Of a stretch of DNA of 64,000 nucleotides, positions 46,319 through 55,390 are shown in pieces. The DNA lies in contig JADJOD010000033.1 of assembly GCA_016713985.1 (NCBI GenBank), forward strand, positions 4,907-68,906, written 5' to 3'. This DNA is from Lewinellaceae bacterium (GTDB lineage: Bacteria > Bacteroidota > Bacteroidia > Chitinophagales > Saprospiraceae). Positions within the stretch are counted from its first letter, which is position 1; each line of letters starts with the position of its first letter. The notes beneath the pieces are model-generated. The model had not been told where the DNA came from. It made no database searches and worked only from the letters and a program-made list of their open reading frames with translations. The position numbers and the translations under genes were made by a program.

Positions 46319-46359
46319 ACGCCGGTCTTCGAAACAAGGGATGTTTCGGAGGCCGGCGT
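46319..46359 (+). terminator. Hairpin after the beta-helix gene
   Basis: acgccggtcttcgaaac pairs with gtttcggaggccggcgt (three G-U or mismatched positions), 38 bases after the stop. It marks the boundary to the AT-rich segment. Confidence 0.55.
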
Positions 46360-46496
46360 GTTGGTTTTGGGTGGTGTGCTTAGAATGGGAGCGCTTTATG
46401 CTATATCATGAATTTAATTCCCGGAAAAATATATTCCTGTAAATAAAACAAGTTTGTTAAAAACAGTATATTTACCCGATAATAAAATACTTATTT

Positions 46497-49112
46497 ATGG
46501 AAAAGAAAAAAATTGAAAATAGAAAAGAATGTATTTCTTATGAGGATTTTCTGAGTCAACTGGCAGATCAACTCAGTTTCAACTATGTCTCGGTTTCGTT
46601 TGGTGAAACGCATAAAGATGGCTTGATTCATGGCATTGACAAGCCAAGGGATATTTATGAAAATATATTTTCCGACCCATAACCCGGTTAAAAAAACCGG
46701 GGCGGCGATTCCAAATGTCGAAATGTATTAGTTGTCGGCTCCGGTGCAACTCATGATGCCTATGCGGCTCTTCCTTTAGGGTTTGCAACTAAAAATTTAT
46801 TAGGCGAGAAGTTGAACTTACAATCTCTTTTGGAAACAAACCATAGTTTCAGGGACCGGTTCGAAGATGAGGCTAAAAGAATTATTTCTCAGGTTGGGAA
46901 AAGTGCCGGATCTGAAAGAAGGATCTATGATTTTTCACCCAAAGTTTGATTTTGAAAGTTATCTCCTCTTAATGACTAAATTCTTTCGCGAACAAGATGT
47001 GCGTAAGGCGCTTCAAGAGATGTTTAATGTCCGTTATGCCCCATGTTTATTTTATGAAATCGCGGCGCATTTATTTAAACATCGCTTTTTCGATGTGATT
47101 ATCAATTTTAATTTTGATGAATTACTTGATCAGTCTATCCGGGAAGAAATGGGAGTTGCAGACTATAAAATTATCTCTGACGGTGACTGCAAAGCATCTC
47201 CGGTTTAATTGTTGATGGGCGGTTGAAGATTCCTGTATATATAAAACCACATGGCACAATTAGCCATAAAAGTAGCCTTCGTTTTACAAAAGACCATTAT
47301 TTTGATTTGCCTGACGATATTAAAGACCTCCTGAACCAAATGTTTCAGGGAGAGCTGGCAGATCAGACAAAGCCGATAGACTTAATTAACGTTTTGACTG
47401 TTGGATTTAATTTGGACAGTATTGAGTTCAACGAAATACTCAAAAAAAACAAAGAAAAGATTCGATTGTATAGCATTACGTATGACGAAAAACCTGAATT
47501 TTATTTGTCTGAAGATACACAGGATAAAGGCGAGTTGTATAAAGACAAAGATGGAAAATATCGACTGCTACCAACTAAATTTGGGCGAGGCCCGGACGAT
47601 GATATTTCGGTTACTCTTGGGGATGTATTTCATGATCTGTTTAAACAAGTCAACCAAAGGTTTAAAGACCCTTATTTGCCAAGAGGCATAACCAGACACT
47701 TAATATTTACAAAAGCGTTTTATCGTGAAGAATTTCGGAAAAAAGGAGAGAATGAGACACCATTAAAGTCATATGAAGAAATTGAAGATCACTATTCTAC
47801 CAGCTCTTTTTTTAAAAGCCGTTCAGTTTTGGAATTGGCTATTGCGCTGGCAGGAGGCAGAGGTAAAATTGAGCTGAAGGAATTGATGACAGATCGCTTG
47901 GGAGAGGTATACCGGCTTTATCGGAAATACCACGAAAAGGAAAAGCAGAAAGGCTTACCGGACTCTTTATATGATATGGCCGAAATATTCCAGTTAAAGG
48001 AAGAAATTAGTTTTTCCCGAAACGTTCACAATATTTCTGAAATATCGGATCGGGAAAAAAAAGAATTTCAAGACGAATATTTGAATCTGTTTGGCCCCGA
48101 AAACGATGCTGCAATTCGTGAATTAGATTACGCAAAACGCATCATATTTCGATTGCTAACGGCAAAACAGACGCCGGAAATGCTCAGAGATGCCTTTGTT
48201 GATAAGCACAACAAAGAAGAACTTGACTTGGCAATCATCCATGAAATGGCCGGTTATTTTCAAAATATATATCAAACCGGTTATTATCAGGATGTCAATG
48301 CAAAGTTCAGCGATTCCCGTCTTTATATTTTTGACCATTATTTTAAGGATCAGATACTCCACACCAGCTTGTCATACTCTTACCGATTCAATGAAGTTTT
48401 TTTAGATACTGACCATTGGGACTACTTATTTTTTATTTCCGACACGGGCTCAATTTTAGAAAGACTGGCTCCTTTTTTGGAAAAGGAAGGCGCATTGCAA
48501 AATAAAAAAATATACCTGATCACATGTGCGGAAGCTATAAAAAAAGATACGGGTCATTACAAACCTATAAATCAAATAGTTGAAGAAAGGACGAATGATC
48601 TATTTGAGTACCCACAACTGAGGGATAATATAATACATCGAACCTTGCCATATTCAGACCATCATCATCACATTTCGATCTTTTTAAAGAAGGTGCCTAA
48701 AGATAAACCTATCTATGAATTAAGCCGATTCCCTACCATTCAAATCGTATCCAGCGATGGAACCTTCGAAAACTATATCTTTTCCCGAAGTATTTATTTT
48801 TACCAGAAAGGTTTTCACTCTGAAATTAATCCGATTTGGGTAAGAGGGGCCTTTGCTTTCTTAAAAAATGAAAACACTCCATTACCGAGCAACTTTGCTA
48901 CAAATTTGCTGGTGAAAGACCATATTATGTTGCTGGAGACCTTTTATGCTTACCATCGTAAGGCAAAGGCTTTTTGTGGCACCGACGGACAGTCTATAGA
49001 ATATTTGTTGCCGAAACATTTTGACCTTGGTGAGAACCCGTCAAAGGAATTATACGATAGGCGTTTCGATATCAGCGAAGTTTTCAATCTCCTGACAACA
49101 ACAACAAAATGA
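46497..49112 (+). CDS. SIR2-domain (putative NADase) defence-type protein, about four frame breaks
   Basis: Pieces in three frames join to ~870 residues: 46497-46682, 46719-46940, 46867-47208 and 47200-49112. SIR2_2-type motifs appear in the right order: NVLVVGSGATHDAYAALPLG (NAD-binding Gly-rich loop), FDVIINFNFDELLDQS (Asn/Asp), VYIKPHGTISHKSSLRFT (catalytic His region) and VLTVGFNLDSIEFNE. The C-terminal ~550 residues belong to no family I recognise; one stretch (WDYLFFISDTGSILERLAPF then KKIYLITCAEAI) has an alternating hydrophobic, Rossmann-like pattern. Related SIR2 proteins deplete NAD on phage infection; that role is inferred. The gene is strikingly AT-rich and lies right past the ssrA 3' end, suggesting horizontal transfer. 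Frame breaks fit one-base indels near 46677, 46700, 46890-46940 and 47198. Confidence 0.72.
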
Positions 49113-49161
49113 AGTGGACCGTTTAAATGCGGGTGGTTTGAGACTCAACTTGCTCCAAAAC

Positions 49162-49195
49162 AAAAAACCGCCTCACAACGCGCAGTTGTGAGACG
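49162..49195 (-). terminator. Intrinsic terminator of tmRNA
   Basis: Read on the minus strand, ccgtctcacaac and gttgtgaggcgg form the stem with loop tgcgc, followed by six T. It begins nine bases after the mature tmRNA end. Confidence 0.85.
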
Positions 49196-49203
49196 GTCAA
49201 GTT

Positions 49204-49583
49204 TGGGCTGGCGGAGTCGAACCCGCGTCCGGACAAAGCGCCGCAACGCCTTCTACATGCTTAGTTTCTGATTGGTTTTCGAGTACGGGTTGGTTCAGAG
49301 ACCGACACACCGCCTTATCCTCTTGATTTCACCCCTTCGGTCGAGACATCCCGGCTGCTTTTTTTGATGCGCGGTGGCCTGTGTAGCAGGCATCAAGGCG
49401 AAGAGGGGACGCTGAGCGTGGCCCTCACACGGCGCAAAGGCTTTCTAACTCGCTTGAATTAGGCAGCCATGGCATACTGAGTGTTGCCAGTTGTTGTTCG
49501 GTCGTTATTTTTACGGAGTAACCAACCATGCTCCGGCATGCTTACGAAGCGACTACACTTTCCCGTCAATACCAGGCAGCCCC
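49204..49583 (-). ncRNA. ssrA: Transfer-messenger RNA (tmRNA)
   Basis: Minus strand, ~380 nt. The 5' end GGGGCTGCCTGG with ATTGACGGGAAAGT and the 3' end GCGGGTTCGACTCCGCCAGC give the tRNA-like acceptor and T-arm. The 3' CCA is not encoded. The tag reading frame ends GGC AAC ACT CAG TAT GCC ATG GCT GCC TAA, giving GNTQYAMAA, comparable to known Bacteroidota tags that end YALAA or YAMAA. A TACCTTTG box and a strong terminator bracket it. tmRNA rescues stalled ribosomes with SmpB. Confidence 0.95.
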
Positions 49584-49934
49584 ATTGTTCAATTTTTAGC
49601 GCTTAAAACCAGAATGTCAAATAACTGAACACCGCAAAGGTAAACTAAAACGCCATAAAAAGTTCGGCAGCGTTTTTGAATTGTTTTGCAGGTATGAGAC
49701 GTGAAAATATCCGGAGGTAACGGATTTCTTAACCGTTTCAGAAGTGCCAAAGCAGTACTTTTGCGCCCGCGCTACCGGATGTTTTTCCACGCCACGGTGC
49801 AAAGGGAAAACACAAGAACGTGCAAACATTTGTTTTTCAACACGTTGCGACTTTGCAGAACCCTGGCGTCTTTGTGTGGAAAGTCTTTGCGCGAAATAAA
49901 ACCATGCCCTGATGTCGCCTTTTTTGTACAAAAT
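49584..49934. other. Intergenic region between ssrA and the LYS1-like gene
   Basis: Contains the ssrA promoter and, for the plus strand, a TACTTTTG box at 49756-49763 followed by a 170-base leader. The leader is rich in short CTTTG/CAAAG stretches (for example gtctttgtgtggaaagtctttgcg), which look like a dispersed-repeat remnant. No gene seen. Confidence 0.5.
49635..49642 (-). promoter_or_regulatory. -7 box (TACCTTTG) of the tmRNA gene
   Basis: On the minus strand TACCTTTG matches TAnnTTTG exactly, about 52 bases ahead of the mature 5' end, which would leave a short processed leader. Confidence 0.6.
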
Positions 49935-50906
49935 ATGATCAAATTCGGAATTATCCGGGAAGGGAAAGTGCCCCCCGATGCCCGTGTGCCGCTGACACCC
50001 GAACAATGTGCGGAAGCGATGGTGGAATTGCCGGTGCGGATCGTGGTGCAACCTTCACCCGTTCGTTGTTTTAAAAACGAAGAATACACCAAACACGGCG
50101 TGCCGCTCCAGGAAGACCTGAGCGACTGCGATGTGCTGCTGGGGGTCAAGGAAGTGCCGTCCGACCTGCTGATACCGGAAAAAACCTACCTGTTTTTTTC
50201 CCATACCATGAAAAAACAAACCCACAACCGGCGGCTGCTACAGGCCATTGTGGAAAAAAAGATCCGGCTGATCGACTACGAAGCGCTCACAAACGAACGC
50301 GGCGAACGCCTGATCGCTTTCGGGTTTTATGCGGGTATCGTCGGCGCCCATAACGCGCTCTGGACCTGGGGGCGGCGCAGCGGACAGTTTTCCCTGCCGC
50401 GCCTGTGTGAAAGCCACGACTACGCCGAAGTGCTGGCTATTTATGAAAAAATTGCGTTGCCTCCCCTGCGCATCGTACTCACGGGCGGAGGCAGGGTGGC
50501 TTCCGGCGCGGCCAAAAACCTGCGCGATATGGGGATCCGGGAAGTGACGCCGGATGAATTTTTACACCGGGATTTTCCGGAGGCGGTGTTTACACAAATC
50601 CTTGCCGAACACTATGTGGCGCGTTGTGATGGCGGGCCGTTTGAAAAAGAACATTTTTATCAACACGGCGAGCAGTACCAATCCATGTTCGCCCCCTTTT
50701 ACCGCCGCGCGCACATTTTTATCAACGGGATTTTTACGACAAAAAAATCTCCGGCTTTTTTGACCTCCGGGAGATGCATTCGCCTGATTTTCAGGTACAA
50801 GTTATTGCCGAACAGCGGGGTCATCCGCAGAGGTATGATCACGGAAGCCGGCAGCCTGACCCAACAATTCAATTACCTGAGTGATTATTTAACCACACAA
50901 GTGTGA
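49935..50906 (+). pseudogene. LYS1-like (saccharopine/alanine dehydrogenase superfamily) gene with internal deletion
   Basis: From the ATG at 49935: MIKFGIIREGKVPPDARVPL, CDVLLGVKEVP, YLFFSHTMKKQTHNR, FGFYAGIVGAHNALWTWGRR and the nucleotide-binding ILTGGG-type loop (IVLTGGGRVASGAAKNLRD). This fits the NAD-dependent saccharopine dehydrogenase (lysine-forming) group. At ~50731 one T is missing: the alternative frame reads IFYDKKISGFFDLREMHSPD. At ~50806 the sequence jumps to the C-terminal PNSGVIRRGMITEAGSL, so I estimate that roughly 110-130 family residues (the rest of the catalytic/NAD domain) are absent. It is a real loss-of-function candidate, not only a sequencing slip. Confidence 0.65.
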
Positions 50907-50994
50907 AGTTTTTGTAAAAACGTGCAGATTTTGATTTTTCATTTCAGACATTTGCCGAAACGAAACATCGAATAAACGTTAAATCAAATCACAC

Positions 50995-51803
50995 ATGAAA
51001 CTTCCACTCTGGCTGATCGCTCTGCTCTTTCTCGGGTACTGCGTTTGGTGCGCTTATTTCTGGAACAGTTATCAGATCCGAAACTGTTGCGGGGAAGCGG
51101 CCACCGCTTTATCCGCTGCCAAACAGACCGACGGAACGCCGCTTTTCCGCTGGAACGCCGACAAACCCGAACCCGATGACAAATTTGCGGCCTGGAAAAG
51201 GCCCAACTTGCAAAAGGTGGACAGGGCGATACCCTGGTCATCACGGGATTCTACCGCAGCGGTGAAACCAACGGCGAACAACTTGCACTCGCCCGCGCTG
51301 CCGCCATTCGCGACATGATGGCGCCCGAACTGCCGGCCAACCGAACCAGGCTTGCGGCGCAAATGGTGACGGACAGCCTCTCCGAAACAAGCGGCCCGAT
51401 GGCTTCCGCCGGTTTCTCCTGGTCAAAAATGGTGCTGAAAAAAGAAGACAGCGCCATCATCGAATCAGACCAGGACGTTATTCTGCTTTTCCCGTTCAAT
51501 TCGACGGAAAGAGACCGCGACGCAAAGGTGGACGCCTATCTGAAAGAATTGTGTATCAAACACAAATCATTAAATACCACATTTAACGTCGTGGGTTACA
51601 CGGACGACGTCGGTACGGATGAAGAAAACAAGGCGCTTGGTCTCGGACGCGCCAAATCCGTCGGCGCAATTCTGCAGAGCAACGGCATTGCCGCCAATCG
51701 CATCAGCATCTCCTCTCAGGGAGAAGCCAACCCGGTCGCCGATAACAAAACCGAGGAAGGTCGCCGCCAAAACCGCCGTGTGGTGATCACCGTCAACCGT
51801 TAA
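50995..51803 (+). CDS. OmpA-family cell-envelope protein, one frameshift
   Basis: About 270 residues. A short N-terminal membrane segment (LPLWLIALLFLGYCVWCAYF) is followed by a domain with the frame break at 51195-51200, where one A or G is missing; past it the frame reads KKAQLAKGGQGDTLVITGFY and ARAAAIRDMMAPELP. The C-terminal ~110 residues are OmpA-like and bind peptidoglycan: ILLFPFNSTERDRDAKVDAY, VVGYTDDVGTDEENKALGLG, RAKSVGAILQSNGI and GRRQNRRVVITV. Its neighbour at 51825, 21 bases downstream, is likely in the same operon. Confidence 0.82.
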
Positions 51804-51824
51804 ACATTCAAACAAACTTAAGCC

Positions 51825-52436
51825 ATGGTTCTTTCTTATATACTTCTCGAATGTTCTTTCATGGGCAATCTCCCCGTTGCCCTTGCCCTGTGCCTGCTTC
51901 CTTTCCTCCTGGGTTGGCTGGCCGCCCGCGCCTATTACAAAGTAAGCGACCTGCACGCCAGCGTTGCCTCACTCACAACCACAAACGGCACGCTGTCCAA
52001 CGAACTTACGGAAATGCGGGTCAAACACACCCAATTAGAAGCAGAGATTGAATCGAAAGGCCAGCAACTTCGCAAAGCAAAAGACGACCTGATGATGGTT
52101 GAAAGCGAACGGAATGCGCTGCGCGAACAATTAGCGGGAGGTGGAAAACCCGCAACCATCACCTTTGCCGGCACAAAATACAAATCAAACGACCTGAAAA
52201 TTGTGGAAGGTATCGGCCCGAAAATCGCCGATCTGCTCATCAAGGCGGGTATCGATACCTGGAAAAAACTGTCCGCCACGACGCCGGAAAAAATCAGGGA
52301 AATCCTGGAAGCCGCCGGCCCACAATTCAACATCCACGACCCGAGCACCTGGCCGGCCGAGGCGGGCCTTGCCGATAACAGCAACTGGGATGCCCTGAAA
52401 AAATTGCAGGACGACCTGACGGGTGGCAAAGTCTGA
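51825..52436 (+). CDS. Membrane-anchored coiled-coil protein with helix-hairpin-helix domain
   Basis: 203 residues: an N-terminal TM helix (LPVALALCLLPFLLGWLAA), a coiled-coil (ELTEMRVKHTQLEAEIESKG, then RNALREQL) and a C-terminal HhH domain (LKIVEGIGPKIADLLIKAGI, then DTWKKLSATTPEKIREIL). Proteins with this end are often labelled flap-endonuclease-like or DUF4332, though no nuclease residues are visible. The OmpA gene directly upstream suggests an envelope complex. The start at 51825 is taken; 51861 is an alternative. Confidence 0.75.
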   Translation: MVLSYILLECSFMGNLPVALALCLLPFLLGWLAARAYYKVSDLHASVASLTTTNGTLSNELTEMRVKHTQLEAEIESKGQQLRKAKDDLMMVESERNALREQLAGGGKPATITFAGTKYKSNDLKIVEGIGPKIADLLIKAGIDTWKKLSATTPEKIREILEAAGPQFNIHDPSTWPAEAGLADNSNWDALKKLQDDLTGGKV

Positions 52437-52461
52437 CCGACGTTTTTGCCGATATAAAACA

Positions 52462-52499
52462 AACAGGAGTCATCCCGGGTCTTCGGGGTGGCTCCTGTT
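52462..52499. terminator. Hairpin between convergent genes
   Basis: aacaggagtcatccc pairs with ggggtggctcctgtt (imperfect inside the stem) and lies between the HhH gene and the convergent TolC-like gene. It can serve either strand. Confidence 0.6.
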
Positions 52500-52541
52500 C
52501 ATTAATATGCTGAGGAAGAAGGAATAATCTGTAACCGCTCG

Positions 52542-53984
52542 TCAATTCGCCAGGTTGCCGGCCGCCCCGTTCAGCGCGGCTTCGGTTTTGCGGAATTCGC
52601 TCAACAGTTTCAGGTATTTGATCCGGGCATCCAGCCAGCGTTGTTCGCGGGTATTGATCAGGAAAATGGAACTTTCGCCAAAACGGAATTTTTCGTTTTC
52701 TGCGTCCAGCAGCAGGCGATAGTTTTGGGTCATGTCGCGGTACAGGGTGATTTGTTGTGCCAGGTTATTGAGTTCGTTGCCGTATTGCCGGATTTTGTTG
52801 TCGATCGTTTGCCTTTTCAGGCGCAATTCATAGTCCGTTTGTGCCAGTTTGATCTCCGTAATTTGCAGATCTCCACGCGCCTTCCGGTTGAGGATCGGGT
52901 AACTGAAGTGAAGTCCCCACTTGATGTCGCCGGCCAGAACACCGGCACCGTCGGGGCCGCCCGCCGGAAAAAATTGCCAGCCGGCGCCGAGCAGTTGATA
53001 ACTCAGGTCGAGCATGGGTTTGCGCTTTTCGTTTTTCAGCCGGCGTTCCACATCGAGGCTGCGGAGTTTGGCTTCGTACATGAGGAGTTCGGGGTGCTGC
53101 GCCTGCGCCTGTTGCAGTAATTCCGCGAGGTTGCCCGGGCTCCCGGCGGCAAAGGGTTCCGAAAGCAGAGCAGGGGCTTTAAAATTTGTTTCGGGCACGA
53201 AAGTTTGGCTGTCGGGGCTCCATAAAAAGTTTTGCACTGCCAGCAGGGCGTTTTGTTGTTCCACGCGGGCAAAATTGACATCCAGCAGGCGGTTTTGCAC
53301 CTGAATAAATGACTCTAAGGTGTCGATGGCCGGCTTGTCGCCCTGCAGCAAACTTTCCCGCAGGGCATTGTGCCGGATTCCCGCCTGCCGGAGCGCTTCT
53401 TCGTAGATCACCAATTGATTGTCGGCAACCACCCAGCTCCAGTAAACTTTGGCGGCGTCGAGCAGGAGATGGTTCAATACGGCGGAACGTTCCGCTTCGG
53501 CCTGTTGTATGCCGATCCTGGCCTGACGCATGGCAGCGCGGCGTTCGTCGATAAAAAGTCCCTGCCCCAGCGTCCAGTTAAAACCAAAAGCGGCCTGGCC
53601 ATCCGAAGGCAGTTTGGATTCGGGGTTTAAATATTCGCCGGTTGCGTAGTTGAACGCCCCCTTGAATTCGAGGCCCAGCCCGGCGGGCCATTTCAAACCG
53701 GCTTCGGTGAACTGGAAATAGTTTTTATCGTTGAAGTTTTTTGCGGAATAATCCGCAAATGCTTTCGGATCAAAACCGCCCCGGGCCCGGAGCAGTGTGG
53801 CTGCGGCCTCGTCGCGGGAAAGGTCCGCCTGCCGGGCAACCGGATGATTTTCAAGCACCTGCCGGCGAAAGTTTGTCCAGTCAAGGGTCGGGAAGCCGCC
53901 GGGATTGTCAACCCCGGCCTGGCCGATCTGGGCGGTCAGCAACCGGGTTTGCAGCAGGAGCAGCACATACAGGAAACATTTCAT
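52542..53984 (-). CDS. TolC-family outer-membrane channel protein
   Basis: 480 residues with a signal peptide (MKCFLYVLLLLQTRLLTAQ). It has two long helical halves characteristic of OEP proteins: ARQADLSRDEAAATLLRARG and GFNWTLGQGLFIDERRAAMR in the first, and LQITEIKLAQTDYELRLKRQ plus RFGESSIFLINTREQRWLDA in the second. The gene is third in a minus-strand operon behind the ABC and HlyD genes; its start overlaps the HlyD stop by four bases (ATGA). It supplies the outer-membrane exit of a tripartite exporter. Confidence 0.88.
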   Translation of the reverse strand: MKCFLYVLLLLQTRLLTAQIGQAGVDNPGGFPTLDWTNFRRQVLENHPVARQADLSRDEAAATLLRARGGFDPKAFADYSAKNFNDKNYFQFTEAGLKWPAGLGLEFKGAFNYATGEYLNPESKLPSDGQAAFGFNWTLGQGLFIDERRAAMRQARIGIQQAEAERSAVLNHLLLDAAKVYWSWVVADNQLVIYEEALRQAGIRHNALRESLLQGDKPAIDTLESFIQVQNRLLDVNFARVEQQNALLAVQNFLWSPDSQTFVPETNFKAPALLSEPFAAGSPGNLAELLQQAQAQHPELLMYEAKLRSLDVERRLKNEKRKPMLDLSYQLLGAGWQFFPAGGPDGAGVLAGDIKWGLHFSYPILNRKARGDLQITEIKLAQTDYELRLKRQTIDNKIRQYGNELNNLAQQITLYRDMTQNYRLLLDAENEKFRFGESSIFLINTREQRWLDARIKYLKLLSEFRKTEAALNGAAGNLAN

Positions 53985-55348
53985 AACGAACCGTCCTTTT
54001 TTTCGGTTTTTTCGCCGGGATCGTTTACCCCCCGGTAAAGATCAGGGGGGAACCCGTTGATGATACGCCACAGTTCATAACCCAGCAATACGTCGTTCAG
54101 CAGCGCGATTCCTTTGGCGCCTCCGCCGACCTGGAGCGCCGGCGGCCAGGGTTCGTCCTGTCGATCGGGGGCGACAAGCACGCGGAATTTTCCGTTGGCG
54201 CTGATATTCCGGTCGATGGCGACTACATGACCGCCGAATGTGCCGAGTGAAACCCCCGGCCATCCGCTGAAAAAAAACGACGGCCAGCCGTCGAACAGAA
54301 AGCGAACTTTCCGGCCCGTTTCGATCAGCGGCAGGTCGATGGGTTTTACGTACATTTCCACGGCCAACTGATAATCAGCGGGTTGAATACTCACCACCGG
54401 GTCGCCTTCCTTGATGATTTCGCCGATACCCGGCTTGATGGCTTTTACGATGTAACCGTCCTGGGGCGCCACGATGTAGTAATAAGCCGTTCGGCGCGTG
54501 TAGTTGTCGCGTTCGATCTGAAGTTTGCTGACCGATACCTGCGCGTCGTACTTTTCCGAGAGGGTGCTGAATTTATCGCTTTGGGTTTTGGCTATTTTGT
54601 TGGCGTATTCGTTTTGAGTCAGGCGCAGTTCGGTGTGATAAATGCGGAGTTCTTGCCTGCCCGTTTCCAAATTATTCCGGGCCGCCACAATTTTGGTTTC
54701 GGCTTCCTGAAGTTTCATCCGTTTTTCTTCCAATTCGGTGAGTGATTTCAAACCTTTGTCGTACAGCGCTTTGGCGCCGTTCCACTGTCGCTGGGCCACT
54801 TGCAGGTCAATATTGGCCTGTACAATTTTTATGCTGTCGCTTTCCAACTTGAGGTTTGTCTGCGCGATTTTGTTCCGGATCTGGCTCAATTTACTGTCCA
54901 GTTCACGCCCCATTGCTTCCATTTGTGTTTCCAGGGCGCCAACTTTGCCGGAATAGGACTCGATCGCCCCTTGTTTTGCGTCTACCTGGTTGCCAACGCG
55001 GAGGAGCAGGTTGGGGTCGAAATAATCGGATTTTACTTCGGACAGGAAAACGATGGTGTCGCCTTTTTGCACGGCCTGGCCTTCGGTGACATACCATCGT
55101 TCGATACGCCCGGCAATGGTTGCATGAATGGTTTGCGGACGGTGTTCGGGCCGGAGTGTGGTTAATTTGCCGTCGGCGCGTACATTTTGCGTCCAGGGCA
55201 AAAACATAAACAACACAAACAGGCCGAATAACGTGAGCATCAGTTTCCGGAAGGATAAATGCCAGCCCGGCATCCGGACTTTGTCGGGAGCGTGCAAGCC
55301 CTGCAAATCCTTTTCACAGTGGACGGTATTGTCAGAAATGTTCAGCAT
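53981..55348 (-). CDS. HlyD-type periplasmic adaptor
   Basis: 455 residues: a cytoplasmic N-terminus, one TM helix (KLMLTLFGLFVLFMFLPW), a lipoyl half (TIHATIAGRIERWYVTEGQA), a long coiled-coil of ~170 residues (LSQIRNKIAQTNLKLESDSI), a second lipoyl half (YYIVAPQDGYIVKAIKPGI) and a beta-barrel (VSIQPADYQLAVEMYVKP). It is 42 bases downstream of the ABC gene and overlaps tolC. It links the inner-membrane ABC protein with the outer-membrane channel. Confidence 0.9.
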   Translation of the reverse strand: MLNISDNTVHCEKDLQGLHAPDKVRMPGWHLSFRKLMLTLFGLFVLFMFLPWTQNVRADGKLTTLRPEHRPQTIHATIAGRIERWYVTEGQAVQKGDTIVFLSEVKSDYFDPNLLLRVGNQVDAKQGAIESYSGKVGALETQMEAMGRELDSKLSQIRNKIAQTNLKLESDSIKIVQANIDLQVAQRQWNGAKALYDKGLKSLTELEEKRMKLQEAETKIVAARNNLETGRQELRIYHTELRLTQNEYANKIAKTQSDKFSTLSEKYDAQVSVSKLQIERDNYTRRTAYYYIVAPQDGYIVKAIKPGIGEIIKEGDPVVSIQPADYQLAVEMYVKPIDLPLIETGRKVRFLFDGWPSFFFSGWPGVSLGTFGGHVVAIDRNISANGKFRVLVAPDRQDEPWPPALQVGGGAKGIALLNDVLLGYELWRIINGFPPDLYRGVNDPGEKTEKKDGSL

Positions 55349-55390
55349 TTTATCAAAGACGGGTTATTTCTGCATTGTTTTAGGGTGAAT

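Noticed and set aside
46282..46496. Duplicate of the ssrA 3' end as an attachment site at the far side of the SIR2 segment
   Set aside because: No copy of the GTTCGACTCCGCCAGC end was found there.
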